Shown here: positions 23,600 to 29,282 of the stretch, piece by piece
How the letters are laid out: the number at the start of each line of letters is the position of its first letter
Position numbering within the stretch: the stretch's first letter is position 1
Origin: a virus
Length of the DNA stretch: 29,282 nucleotides
Strand: one strand, 5' to 3'
Virus record (IMG/VR): IMGVR_UViG_3300005939_000030
Span: 1 to 29,282 of that record
Notes under the pieces: model-generated
Told to the model about the DNA's origin: nothing
Seen by the model: the letters and a program-made list of their open reading frames with translations, nothing else
Databases searched by the model: none
Program-made: the position numbers and the translations under genes

Positions 23600-23634
23600 A
23601 TTCCATTAAATGACTATAAATATATATAAATCGC

Positions 23635-23663
23635 TTGACATAACTATTTAATAGGTATAGAAT
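23635..23663 (+). promoter_or_regulatory. Strong sigma-A/sigma-70-type promoter of the right-hand operon
   Basis: TTGACA at 23635-23640, spacer of exactly 17 bases, then TAGAAT at 23658-23663 (one change from TATAAT). An A+T-only or nearly so stretch upstream (about 23608-23630) could act as an UP element. Transcription would start near 23670, ahead of the AAGGAG ribosome site of the gene at 23694. Near-consensus promoters like this usually serve early transcription by host RNA polymerase. Confidence 0.88.
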
Positions 23664-23693
23664 GAGTTATAAGCAAATTAAAGGAGAAAGAAA

Positions 23694-23915
23694 ATGAAAA
23701 ACGCACCTTGTATGAATTGTCAAAAAAGGGTTTTAGGTTGTCAGGTTGTCGGTGATGACGGTTGCTTTGAATACACTGAATACCGCAAAGAAATTGATGC
23801 TATGAACAACAAGGTTAGAATGTCACATCTTTGCACCAATGCACAGAAATCAAAGTTGACTTCAAGACCGAAGAACAGAAGGGAGTATAGTTCATGTTTT
23901 GGGATTTGGGCGTAA
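23694..23915 (+). CDS. Cys-rich small protein, probable zinc-binding
   Basis: 73 residues, first gene behind the promoter. The N-terminus has CMNCQKRVLGCQ and a later GCFEY (Cys6, Cys9, Cys16, Cys24), resembling small C..C..R..GC..C proteins common in Bacillota phages, likely one zinc knuckle. The middle is helical (YTEYRKEIDAMNNKV), the end basic and Ser-rich. AAAGGAG at 23680-23686 is the ribosome site. Function unknown; its last codons overlap the next small gene. Confidence 0.75.
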   Translation: MKNAPCMNCQKRVLGCQVVGDDGCFEYTEYRKEIDAMNNKVRMSHLCTNAQKSKLTSRPKNRREYSSCFGIWA

Positions 23916-24019
23916 AAAAAATAGTAGGTTATGTGGTGGCTTGTTCGCTATTCCTATTGGGTGTGTGGACATATATGTATTTATTAGCCTTGTTATTAAA
24001 GGCATTGAAAGGAGGTTAA
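23894..24019 (+). CDS. 41-residue single-span membrane peptide
   Basis: MFWDLGVKKIVGYVVACSLF then LLGVWTYMYLLALLLKALKGG: one long hydrophobic helix (about 11-36) with Lys at both ends. GGGAG at 23881-23885 precedes the ATG with acceptable spacing. It overlaps the Cys-rich gene by 22 bases in another frame. Small membrane peptides of this kind are frequent in phage early regions and may affect the host membrane or exclude other phages; nothing here shows a specific role. Confidence 0.6.
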   Translation: MFWDLGVKKIVGYVVACSLFLLGVWTYMYLLALLLKALKGG

Positions 24020-24020
24020 T

Positions 24021-24194
24021 GTGGAATATTTAAACTACAAAGGGATTGCAAAAGTTCTCGGAGTGAGTGTTCAGACTTGCTATGGCTTGGTCAAAGATGG
24101 GATGCCAGTTGCATTTAGGATCAAGAACTCACCGAGATTTGAACAGGACAAATGTATAGAATGGTTTAAGGAGAGAAGCGATGAGAACTTCTAA
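24021..24194 (+). CDS. Small helix-turn-helix protein (excisionase/MerR-like fold)
   Basis: 57 residues with a GTG start at 24021, supported by AAAGGAGGT at 24008-24016. The sequence LNYKGIAKVLGVSVQTCYGLV is a clear helix-turn-helix (KVLGVS as first helix and turn, VQTCYGLV as recognition helix), followed by a wing-like KDGMPVAFRI and the helix DKCIEWFKERS. This is the small excisionase/AlpA-type layout. In an early operon it may regulate phage transcription or act as an excisionase; no integrase is present in the window to support the latter. Confidence 0.78.
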   Translation: MEYLNYKGIAKVLGVSVQTCYGLVKDGMPVAFRIKNSPRFEQDKCIEWFKERSDENF

Positions 24195-24208
24195 AGGAAA
24201 GGTGAATC

Positions 24209-24400
24209 ATGAAAATATTACCAGGTGAAATATGGTACATAGCAAAAGAAACCTTAACGGGAAGAGAATATTACCTGAGTAAAGACTGCTATGAAAACGG
24301 TGTAGGTGTCAAAGAAGAATTTGAAATTATAGCAACTGTGAATGACGACCCCAGAGTACAACATGAGTTCTTTATGTATGGACACGCCGAGATAAATTAG
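24209..24400 (+). CDS. Small hypothetical protein
   Basis: 63 residues, acidic, mixed alpha/beta, opening ILPGEIWYIAKETLTGREYYLS, which suggests a small beta-barrel-like fold. No membrane segment or recognised family. AAAGGTG at 24197-24203 precedes the ATG. One of the run of small early genes. Confidence 0.65.
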   Translation: MKILPGEIWYIAKETLTGREYYLSKDCYENGVGVKEEFEIIATVNDDPRVQHEFFMYGHAEIN

Positions 24401-24418
24401 AAAGGATAGGTGAATAGT

Positions 24419-24568
24419 ATGAATAACGCAATAGATAAGATTCAAAAAGATTTAGACAGGTTAATGAAGTATCAAGAACAAATCGGTGCAGGTTGTATTG
24501 AATTTGGCGGAGTGTGGAAAGAAATACACGCATTGAAAAGATGCTTGAACTGGTTAGGAGAGGAGTAA
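24419..24568 (+). CDS. Small helical hypothetical protein
   Basis: 49 residues, MNNAIDKIQKDLDRLMKYQE ... LKRCLNWLGEE, an amphipathic helix with leucine-type spacing. AAAGGATAGG at 24401-24410 is the likely ribosome site. Its last codons GGA GAG GAG TAA begin the 18-base junction repeat that also contains the next gene's ribosome site and start. Confidence 0.62.
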   Translation: MNNAIDKIQKDLDRLMKYQEQIGAGCIEFGGVWKEIHALKRCLNWLGEE

Positions 24569-24574
24569 GGTATG
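24557..24574 (+). repeat. Gene-junction direct repeat, copy 1
   Basis: An 18-base sequence beginning GGAGAGGAGTAAGG and ending in ATG. It encodes Gly-Glu-Glu-stop, supplies a GGAG/AGGAG ribosome site, and ends with the start codon of the next gene, three bases after the stop. Identical copies at 24872-24889 and 25127-25144. Confidence 0.95.
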
Positions 24575-24883
24575 TATAAAGTAGGAGATAAGGCATTTAT
24601 GGAAGTTGATATAGTTCTTGATGGTGATGAAAAAAGTTATTGTTTCCCTAATACCAAAAGTAAAGTATACGAATGTAGAGTAAAAGGATTAACGCATGAA
24701 GATAATAAACTTATGTATTTTTCAGAAAAACAACTAGTTTCATCGCCAATAGCCAAGATACGGGCGAGGCTTAACGAATATCAATTTGTTAAATATGAAA
24801 CAGGGAACAAAACAAGTTTTGACAACCTACAAAGAAGAATTGAAGAACTTGAATGGGTGATGTCACTATTCGGAGAGGAGTAA
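24572..24883 (+). CDS. Hypothetical protein with small barrel and helical tail
   Basis: 103 residues. Residues 1-55 look like a small beta-barrel (KVGDKAFMEVDIVLDG ... YECRVKGLTHED); residues 60-103 are helical and end LQRRIEELEWVMSLFGEE, similar in style to the end of the preceding 49-residue protein, both finishing in GEE. Two Cys, no metal-binding spacing. Starts at junction repeat copy 1. No family recognised. Confidence 0.7.
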   Translation: MYKVGDKAFMEVDIVLDGDEKSYCFPNTKSKVYECRVKGLTHEDNKLMYFSEKQLVSSPIAKIRARLNEYQFVKYETGNKTSFDNLQRRIEELEWVMSLFGEE

Positions 24884-24889
24884 GGTATG
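24872..24889 (+). repeat. Gene-junction direct repeat, copy 2
   Basis: Exact copy of the 18-base junction at 24557-24574: Gly-Glu-Glu-stop of one gene, ribosome site, and ATG of the DUF3850-like gene. Confidence 0.95.
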
Positions 24890-25138
24890 ATACACGCTTT
24901 AAAAATAGCACCACAGTTTTTCATGGAAGTAGCTATTGGAGCTAAAACCTTTGAAGTGAGAAAAGATGATAGAGGCGGTTTCAACCCAAATGATATTTTA
25001 ATATTAGCAGAGTGGAATGGCGAGGGAGAAACAGGCAGATATTTAAAGGCGAGAGTAACATATGTTTTAAATGGTGGTGATTATGGGATAGACAAAGACT
25101 ATTGTGTTATGAGTATTAAAAAAGTTGGAGAGGAGTAA
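24887..25138 (+). CDS. DUF3850/ASCH-like protein
   Basis: 83 residues, full length for the family. Pattern: HALKIAPQFFMEVAIGAKTFEVRKDDRGGF, then NDILILAEWNGEGETGRYLKARVTYVL, the conserved order of DUF3850 (ASCH superfamily, PUA-like fold). The GxKTFExRxDDR element lies along the cleft that binds RNA or a nucleotide in related folds. Substrate unknown; common in early regions of phages of Bacillota. It is bounded by junction repeat copies 2 and 3. Confidence 0.85.
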   Translation: MIHALKIAPQFFMEVAIGAKTFEVRKDDRGGFNPNDILILAEWNGEGETGRYLKARVTYVLNGGDYGIDKDYCVMSIKKVGEE

Positions 25139-25144
25139 GGTATG
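25127..25144 (+). repeat. Gene-junction direct repeat, copy 3
   Basis: Third exact copy of the 18-base junction, spanning the end of the DUF3850-like gene and the start codon of the next. Confidence 0.95.
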
Positions 25145-25498
25145 AAGGTATTAAAAGTATGCAACATAGGCGGTTGCTCCATGCAAGGCAAGTCAGGTGG
25201 CTGTATCGGTTGCTCAGAACTTGTAACACCCGAAGTGTGGTTACTCAACAAACTGAAAGCCGAACGTGGTATCAGGGAACTTGGCTCAAAAAGATTAGGC
25301 GGCAAAACATGGAGCGATAAATTGAGGGGTAGGGCATTGGTGATCGGGTCTGAACATTATTTTGAGTTCACTGAAATCTGGGAAGTGTTCAATGCCGTAA
25401 TAGATGAAGCACTGGATATATCGGGTAAGATTTCCAAGAAGGATTACTCAGGAGCAAGAGCAAAACTACACGATATAATTCACGAATTGGAGGGATAG
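25142..25498 (+). CDS. Hypothetical protein with Cys-rich N-terminus
   Basis: 118 residues. The first 24 contain four Cys (CNIGGCSMQGKSGGCIGC), a possible zinc or cluster site. The rest is basic then helical, with a Gly/Arg-rich RLGGKTWSDKLRGRALVIG segment and a C-terminal amphipathic helix pair (KKDYSGARAKLHDIIHELEG). No known family recognised. Starts at junction repeat copy 3 and ends two bases before the next gene. Confidence 0.7.
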   Translation: MKVLKVCNIGGCSMQGKSGGCIGCSELVTPEVWLLNKLKAERGIRELGSKRLGGKTWSDKLRGRALVIGSEHYFEFTEIWEVFNAVIDEALDISGKISKKDYSGARAKLHDIIHELEG

Positions 25499-25500
25499 AA

Positions 25501-25758
25501 ATGATTAAAAAAGTAATAATAGATTCAGAAACAAGACGGCTTGAAAAGATGTTCGGCGAGGGCAATGTGTTGGTTGCGGATTACTCAAGAGTACCCACTA
25601 TTTATTTAGTAACAATAATAGTTGGTGGGGTTACATTTGAGGGTCAAGGAAATTTTGAAGATGCTGACGCTGGAGAACTAAGGGTCTATGCTCTTAACAT
25701 TGGTCATGAAAATTGTTTGAAAAAACTCTATGATAAATTGGAGGGGCAGAATGGATAA
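25501..25758 (+). CDS. Small hypothetical protein ahead of the annealing protein
   Basis: 85 residues: IDSETRRLEKMFGEGNVLVAD, a beta hairpin (TIYLVTIIVGGVTFEG), and a C-terminal helix with HENCLKKLYDKLEGQN. No family recognised. GGAGGG at 25490-25495 is its ribosome site. Its last eight bases overlap the start of the single-strand annealing gene, whose own ribosome site GGAGGGG (25740-25746) lies inside this frame, so the two are coupled. Confidence 0.68.
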   Translation: MIKKVIIDSETRRLEKMFGEGNVLVADYSRVPTIYLVTIIVGGVTFEGQGNFEDADAGELRVYALNIGHENCLKKLYDKLEGQNG

Positions 25759-26386
25759 TTTAGAAACCTATAACAAATTAAAAGAAGTGCCAAGTGAGGC
25801 AAAGAAAGAAATCACTGGTGGCAGACTTAACGGCATGACCGCAATCGAGCCAATGTGGAGAATCAAAAAACTCACAGAAGAGTTCGGTGTTTGTGGCATC
25901 GGGTGGAAAACCGAAATAGTAAAAAAGGAAATCACAGAGGGTGCAGACGGTCAGATGATGGCAACCGTTGACATTAAACTTTACATCAAGGTGGATGGTG
26001 AATGGTCAGATGCAATACCTGGCACTGGTGGCTCAATGTTTGTGGTGAATGAAAAGAAAGGGCCGTATGTTTCTGATGAGTGTTTCAAGATGGCATATAC
26101 AGATGCAATCTCGGTGGCTTCAAAATCAATTGGTTTGGCTGCTGATGTGTACTTCGGTAATGACCCCACCAATAAATACAGCAAAGGTAAGATGACATTA
26201 AACGACCATGACATATATGCAATCCAAAAAAGGATGCAGGAAAAGTACACCAAGGCAATTCAAATCATGGGAAGTTCCGCTCTTGTTGCTGATAAGATAG
26301 GGGAAACAGAAAAAGCAATCAACAAAATGTTGACCGACTACTTTAAGAATCTTGCCTTGCTTGAAAAAAGGATTGATGAGATATGA
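25751..26386 (+). CDS. Single-strand annealing protein (Rad52-like, DUF1071/Sak type)
   Basis: 211 residues from ATG 25751, preferred over an upstream in-frame ATG (25730) because of GGAGGGG five bases away. It anneals complementary single strands in phage recombination. Visible family pattern: GGRLNGMTAIEPMWRIKKLTE, CGIGWKTEIV, IPGTGGSMFV, and the conserved SDECFKMAYTDAISVASKSIGLAADVYFG. The C-terminal 60 residues are charged helix. It forms a pair with the nuclease gene that overlaps its stop, as in lambda Red and related systems. Family naming (Rad52/DUF1071) is from recalled motifs. Confidence 0.87.
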   Translation: MDNLETYNKLKEVPSEAKKEITGGRLNGMTAIEPMWRIKKLTEEFGVCGIGWKTEIVKKEITEGADGQMMATVDIKLYIKVDGEWSDAIPGTGGSMFVVNEKKGPYVSDECFKMAYTDAISVASKSIGLAADVYFGNDPTNKYSKGKMTLNDHDIYAIQKRMQEKYTKAIQIMGSSALVADKIGETEKAINKMLTDYFKNLALLEKRIDEI

Positions 26387-26976
26387 TTAAGAACCAAGAC
26401 AGGTCAAAGTGGTTCGGTGCATCTGACACATCAATGCTCTTTGCCAATCCCGACACACCGACATTCAGGGCATGGTGGGGAACTAAACTCGGAGCAGTCA
26501 AGAACAACTACTCAAACATTTATATGACAACAGGTAACGCTTTAGAACACAAAATCATTGATGCACTTGACTTATTCTTTGCAGGAATCCAAAAGGGCAG
26601 ACACCCATATTATCGTGCAAAGTATCGGCTTCGGGTAAACATAGATGGCAAGTGGAATAAATCTGTGGTGGAAGTCAAGACCACAAGCAAGGTTATTAAA
26701 AAGATAACACCATCACACTGGCGACAATGCCAGGCTGAAATGTTCGGGCTGAGATATAAAACATCAAGGGTAGTCTACTACCGATTGCTCGAAGAAGATT
26801 ATGAAAACTACTTCAATGTGGTTGACCTTGGGCGGATAAAGATATTCAAAATTGATCGTGACGATGAGTGGATTCAAACAGAGTACCTGCCAAGATTAAG
26901 ATATGTGGCTAAGTGTTTGCGAAATAGAACATACCCATATAAACTTAATGAATTGGCAGAGTTGAAAGGGGTATGA
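26383..26976 (+). CDS. YqaJ / lambda-exonuclease-like nuclease
   Basis: 197 residues, compact. A PD-(D/E)XK nuclease: RSKWFGASD motif (residues 7-15), Glu55 in TGNALEHKIID, Asp88 in VNIDGKW, then Glu97-Val-Lys99 in VVEVKTTSK, and Gln116 in HWRQCQAEMFG, the standard order of YqaJ/alkaline exonuclease domains. It resects 5' ends of double-stranded DNA to give strands for the annealing protein encoded immediately upstream. ATGA overlap joins the two genes. Confidence 0.93.
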   Translation: MIKNQDRSKWFGASDTSMLFANPDTPTFRAWWGTKLGAVKNNYSNIYMTTGNALEHKIIDALDLFFAGIQKGRHPYYRAKYRLRVNIDGKWNKSVVEVKTTSKVIKKITPSHWRQCQAEMFGLRYKTSRVVYYRLLEEDYENYFNVVDLGRIKIFKIDRDDEWIQTEYLPRLRYVAKCLRNRTYPYKLNELAELKGV

Positions 26977-26977
26977 A

Positions 26978-27172
26978 ATGATAAAACACAATCTCAAAAA
27001 GACAATCGAAACATTCAGCCTAAAATCATATCAGGTTGCAGATTTAATTTACTGTCATGCGAACACCGCTTCAAAGAAAATGCGTACAGGGTTTACGGCT
27101 GATGAATTGTTGTTTGTGAGAAAACGGTTGCAGGAATGTATTGATGATATTAATAGGGAGCTGGGCTTATGA
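26978..27172 (+). CDS. Small helical protein, possible HTH
   Basis: 64 residues. KSYQVADLIYCHANTASKKM looks like a helix-turn-helix (VADLIYCHANTASKKM with the turn near CHA), similar in style to small phage repressor-type domains lacking a dimer domain. AAAGGGG is the ribosome site. It overlaps the HNH-like gene by four bases. DNA binding is inferred from the pattern only. Confidence 0.65.
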   Translation: MIKHNLKKTIETFSLKSYQVADLIYCHANTASKKMRTGFTADELLFVRKRLQECIDDINRELGL

Positions 27173-27456
27173 AAAAGCACAAAATGAACTACAAAGGATA
27201 TTTTGACGGTCAATGCGTAGAGTGTACGGCTTGTACAACAGTATGTATGCACCATTTAGTTCATGGTCAGAACCGCAAGAAGTGGAGCGACAAGTATGAC
27301 CTAGTAAGACCAATGTGCATGAAGTGTCATGGATTCTTGCATGGTAAAGACGGGCATGAAATAGACTTGAAATACAAAGTAATCGCACAGATACAGTTTG
27401 AAAAAGAACACCCTGAACTGAGTTTCCTTGAGGTGTTCGGGAGATTATATTTATGA
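27169..27456 (+). CDS. HNH-like zinc nuclease-fold protein
   Basis: 95 residues. His28-His29 in CMHHLVHGQ, then PMCMKCHGFLH with Cys50, Cys53, His54 and His58, matches the phage HNH-like type (HH ... Y.L..PLC..CH...H). An additional CVECTACTTVC cluster (Cys16, 19, 22, 26) lies upstream, more Cys than most members. Possibly a nickase or structure-specific nuclease acting with recombination. Overlaps both neighbours by four bases. Confidence 0.8.
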   Translation: MKKHKMNYKGYFDGQCVECTACTTVCMHHLVHGQNRKKWSDKYDLVRPMCMKCHGFLHGKDGHEIDLKYKVIAQIQFEKEHPELSFLEVFGRLYL

Positions 27457-27809
27457 AAATATTTTTAATATGTCCAGTAAGAAACGCAACAAAGGATCAG
27501 TTAAAATCCTTAGATGCTTATATATCTTTAATAGAAATGAGGGGAGATAAGATTTATTATCCCACCAGAGATAATATATTTGAAAAATCTGACACTATCG
27601 GATATGTCATTTGTGACACAAACAAAAAGGCAATGGCTGATGCTGACGTAGTGCATATTTTCTTTGATCCTAAAAGCAAGGGAAGTTTATTTGACTTAGG
27701 TATGGCATTTGCTTTAAACAAAAAGATATTTATAGCAAACATTGTTGAACTAACTGAACACAAATCATTTTCAAATATGGTTAGAGCATGGAGTTTAAAA
27801 TGCGAATAG
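27453..27809 (+). CDS. Nucleoside 2-deoxyribosyltransferase-like protein
   Basis: 118 residues. IFLICPVRNATKDQ at the start, HIFFDPKSKGSLFDLGMAFAL near 68-88, and the Rossmann-like KKIFIANI strand fit the NDT/DUF4406-like superfamily. NDT enzymes cleave N-glycosidic bonds through a catalytic Glu in the G.....E.G.A motif; here the aligned residue appears to be Asp81, so catalysis by the usual route is uncertain. It overlaps the radical SAM gene by ten bases, suggesting joint action on a nucleotide or nucleic acid; the substrate is not known. Confidence 0.75.
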   Translation: MKIFLICPVRNATKDQLKSLDAYISLIEMRGDKIYYPTRDNIFEKSDTIGYVICDTNKKAMADADVVHIFFDPKSKGSLFDLGMAFALNKKIFIANIVELTEHKSFSNMVRAWSLKCE

Positions 27810-28687
27810 GTTTAATAGATGTAGACGGTCACAACTTCCCAAACTTGCCACTGATGAAACTATCTGCATGGCATAAACAGAACGGCGATAATGTTGATTG
27901 GTGTGTGCCGTTATTGAAGTATGACAAAGTTTATGTTTCTAAAGTGTTTGACTTCACACCTGACTTTGACACAGCGGTCAACACAAAAGAACTGATCCGA
28001 GGTGGCACAGGTTATGACTTGAAGAATGTATTACCTGATGAAGTTGAAACAATGTTCCCTGACTACAACTTGTATCCGCAATATCAAGGTAAGGCATATG
28101 GATTTTTAACAAGAGGTTGTCCGAACAACTGTCCATTTTGTATTGTGACACCAAAGGAGGGTAGATTAGTTCATAAGGTTGCCGACATAACAGATTTTTG
28201 GAGTGGTCAAAAAGAAATTATATTACTTGATGCAAACATGACGGCATACAAAAACACACTTGAACTGTGTGATCAGTTGATAGAAACCAAAGCACTAATC
28301 ACATTCAGTCAGGGATTAGATATGCGATTTATGACAGAAGATTTCGCACACAAGATACAACAAATGAAAATTAAAATGTTGCACTTCGCATGGGATTTGC
28401 CAAAGTTTGAAAAGATTATTGTTGAAAACTTACAAACGTTTCGCAAATATTGGGATCTCAACGAAAGAAACCTAAGGGTTTATGTCCTAACAAACTACAA
28501 CACCGACCTCAAGTATGACTTGTATAGGATATATAAACTCAAAGAACTTGGCTATGACCCATATGTAATGATATTCAATAAGCAAACAGCACCAAGGATT
28601 ACAAGGAAGTTACAGCGTTGGGTTAATAACAAATTCATATTCAGAACTTGTGATAAATTTGAAGATTACAGAGGAGGTAAAAAATGA
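27800..28687 (+). CDS. Phage radical SAM protein
   Basis: 295 residues from ATG 27800. That start is chosen because GGAG (27790-27793) sits six bases before it and the protein then opens MRIGLIDVDGHNFPN. Cys107, Cys111 and Cys114 in TRGCPNNCPFC form the CxxxCxxC site for the 4Fe-4S cluster that cleaves S-adenosylmethionine. The N-terminal 95 residues recall the B12-binding-like or leader domain of MiaB/B12-type radical SAM enzymes, including YDKVYVSKVFDFTPDF. The barrel continues with IILLDANMT and FSQGLDMRFM. Substrate unknown; possibly base or RNA modification, given the NDT-like partner. SAM-dependence fits an anaerobic host. Confidence 0.88.
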   Translation: MRIGLIDVDGHNFPNLPLMKLSAWHKQNGDNVDWCVPLLKYDKVYVSKVFDFTPDFDTAVNTKELIRGGTGYDLKNVLPDEVETMFPDYNLYPQYQGKAYGFLTRGCPNNCPFCIVTPKEGRLVHKVADITDFWSGQKEIILLDANMTAYKNTLELCDQLIETKALITFSQGLDMRFMTEDFAHKIQQMKIKMLHFAWDLPKFEKIIVENLQTFRKYWDLNERNLRVYVLTNYNTDLKYDLYRIYKLKELGYDPYVMIFNKQTAPRITRKLQRWVNNKFIFRTCDKFEDYRGGKK

Positions 28688-29208
28688 AACTATACGCCAC
28701 GATCAAATCATTCACACAACATGGTAATAGGTCGACACTATCATTTGATGTCAGTACCTATCAGTCAGCACCAGTTTACTCAGAACTAAAGGATTGTGAG
28801 GTGACCATTGAAATCAAAAAGAAAAGGAAGCACAGAAGCCTTGACGCAAATTCATATTGCTGGATTCTTCTGCATAAGTTCGGTGAGAAGTTGGGATTGC
28901 CAAAAGAAGAAGTTTACCGCCAACTTATATCAGACGTTGGGAGTTTCGAGATTGTTCCAGTCAAAGAGGTGGCAGTTGAAAAATTCTGCAATGCCTGGAC
29001 AACTCATGGCTTGGGGTGGTTGACTGAAACAGAGCCAAGCAAACTAGACGGCTTCATAAATGTGCTATGTTACTACGGCTCATCAAGCTACAACACAAAG
29101 GAAATGAGCAGGTTGATTGAAGCGATTGTGCATGAGTGCAAATTGCAGGAAATCGAAACCATGACACCGCAGGAAATAGCGGTGATGATAGGAGGAGAAA
29201 ATGACTAA
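28684..29208 (+). CDS. NinB-like recombination-associated protein
   Basis: 174 residues. The stretch KKRKHRSLDANSYCWILLHKFGEKLGLPKEEVYRQLI, then FCNAWTTHGLGWLTETEPSKLDG and YYGSSSYNTKEMSRLIEAIVHECK, is the conserved layout of a phage family often annotated near NinB, a single-strand DNA-binding recombination accessory of lambdoid phages. GAGGAGG upstream (28671-28677) is the ribosome site; ATGA overlap with the radical SAM gene. The exact biochemical role is not fixed for this branch, so the name is by resemblance. Confidence 0.75.
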   Translation: MKLYATIKSFTQHGNRSTLSFDVSTYQSAPVYSELKDCEVTIEIKKKRKHRSLDANSYCWILLHKFGEKLGLPKEEVYRQLISDVGSFEIVPVKEVAVEKFCNAWTTHGLGWLTETEPSKLDGFINVLCYYGSSSYNTKEMSRLIEAIVHECKLQEIETMTPQEIAVMIGGEND

Positions 29209-29282
29209 CATAACATTTGACGACATAATAACACAGGTCAAGAAATCGGTGAAAAAGTACAGGCAAGTCACCCAGCACCTAC
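29201..29282 (+). CDS. Start of a further gene, cut by window end
   Basis: ATG at 29201 overlaps the previous gene's end by eight bases and follows GGAGGAG (29191-29197). Twenty-seven codons are present (MTNITFDDIITQVKKSVKKY ...) and the frame is open to the edge. Too short to identify. Confidence 0.6.
   Translation, partial: MTNITFDDIITQVKKSVKKYRQVTQHL

Noticed and set aside
1-29282. Integrase, repressor, tRNA genes or CRISPR arrays
   Set aside because: None found: no tyrosine or serine recombinase motifs, no cloverleaf with a CCA-type end recognised, and no regularly spaced repeats.

Overview
The window is one contiguous stretch of a tailed bacteriophage (or prophage) genome with a siphovirus-type, HK97-like virion plan. 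Every gene I can support lies on the + strand. The DNA is AT-rich, Shine-Dalgarno sites are strong (AAGGAGG/GGAGG types), and the small-gene content (DUF3850/ASCH-like protein, Cys-rich mini-proteins, Rad52-like annealing protein, radical SAM protein) points to a host in the Bacillota, probably Clostridia. No 16S or host gene is present, so the host is an inference. No integrase, repressor, tRNA or CRISPR array is visible, so lifestyle is undecided.

Layout. (1) 67-2108: packaging, small and large terminase subunits. (2) 2119-6051: an unusual four-gene insert between terminase and portal: a small beta-rich protein, an 894-residue adhesin-like protein with carbohydrate-binding-like modules, and two unknown proteins. 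A second, synonymously diverged copy of the adhesin's last 18 codons lies just after its stop. (3) 6035-9741: portal, ClpP-type prohead protease, HK97-fold major capsid protein, putative decoration protein, then a hairpin terminator. (4) 9816-14294: a beta-helix protein, then head-tail connectors (the gp6-like one carries an inserted beta-rich domain), adaptor, DUF3168-type tail terminator, major tail protein with a C-terminal Ig/cadherin-like domain, a second copy of the terminator element, the tail-assembly chaperone pair with an A AAA AAG -1 frameshift site, and a displaced HK97 gp10-like protein. (5) 14291-21587: tape measure, a small distal tail protein, and a tail hub that looks interrupted twice: once by an in-frame domain and once by a separate 455-codon beta-helix gene that separates it from its C-terminal domain. 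(6) 21639-23317: lysis module (XhlA-like coiled-coil/TM protein, small membrane protein, zinc amidase, holin), followed by a 57-codon gene. (7) 23488-23693: terminator plus a strong sigma-A/sigma-70-type promoter. (8) 23694-29282: early or middle operon of small genes, a Rad52-like single-strand annealing protein with a YqaJ/lambda-exo-like nuclease, an HNH-like protein, a nucleoside deoxyribosyltransferase-like protein overlapping a radical SAM protein, a NinB-like protein and one gene cut by the window end.

How it works together. The late genes package DNA, build capsid and tail, and lyse the cell; two matching terminators sit directly after the capsid/decoration pair and after the major tail protein, where they would keep the most abundant products above their downstream neighbours. 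The right-hand operon has its own promoter and supplies recombination and nucleic-acid metabolism. The recurring oddity is that adhesive or sugar-binding-type beta domains have been added at many structural loci (terminase-portal interval, capsid-connector interval, connector gp6, tail tube and tail hub), as if much of the virion surface had been decorated by modular insertion.
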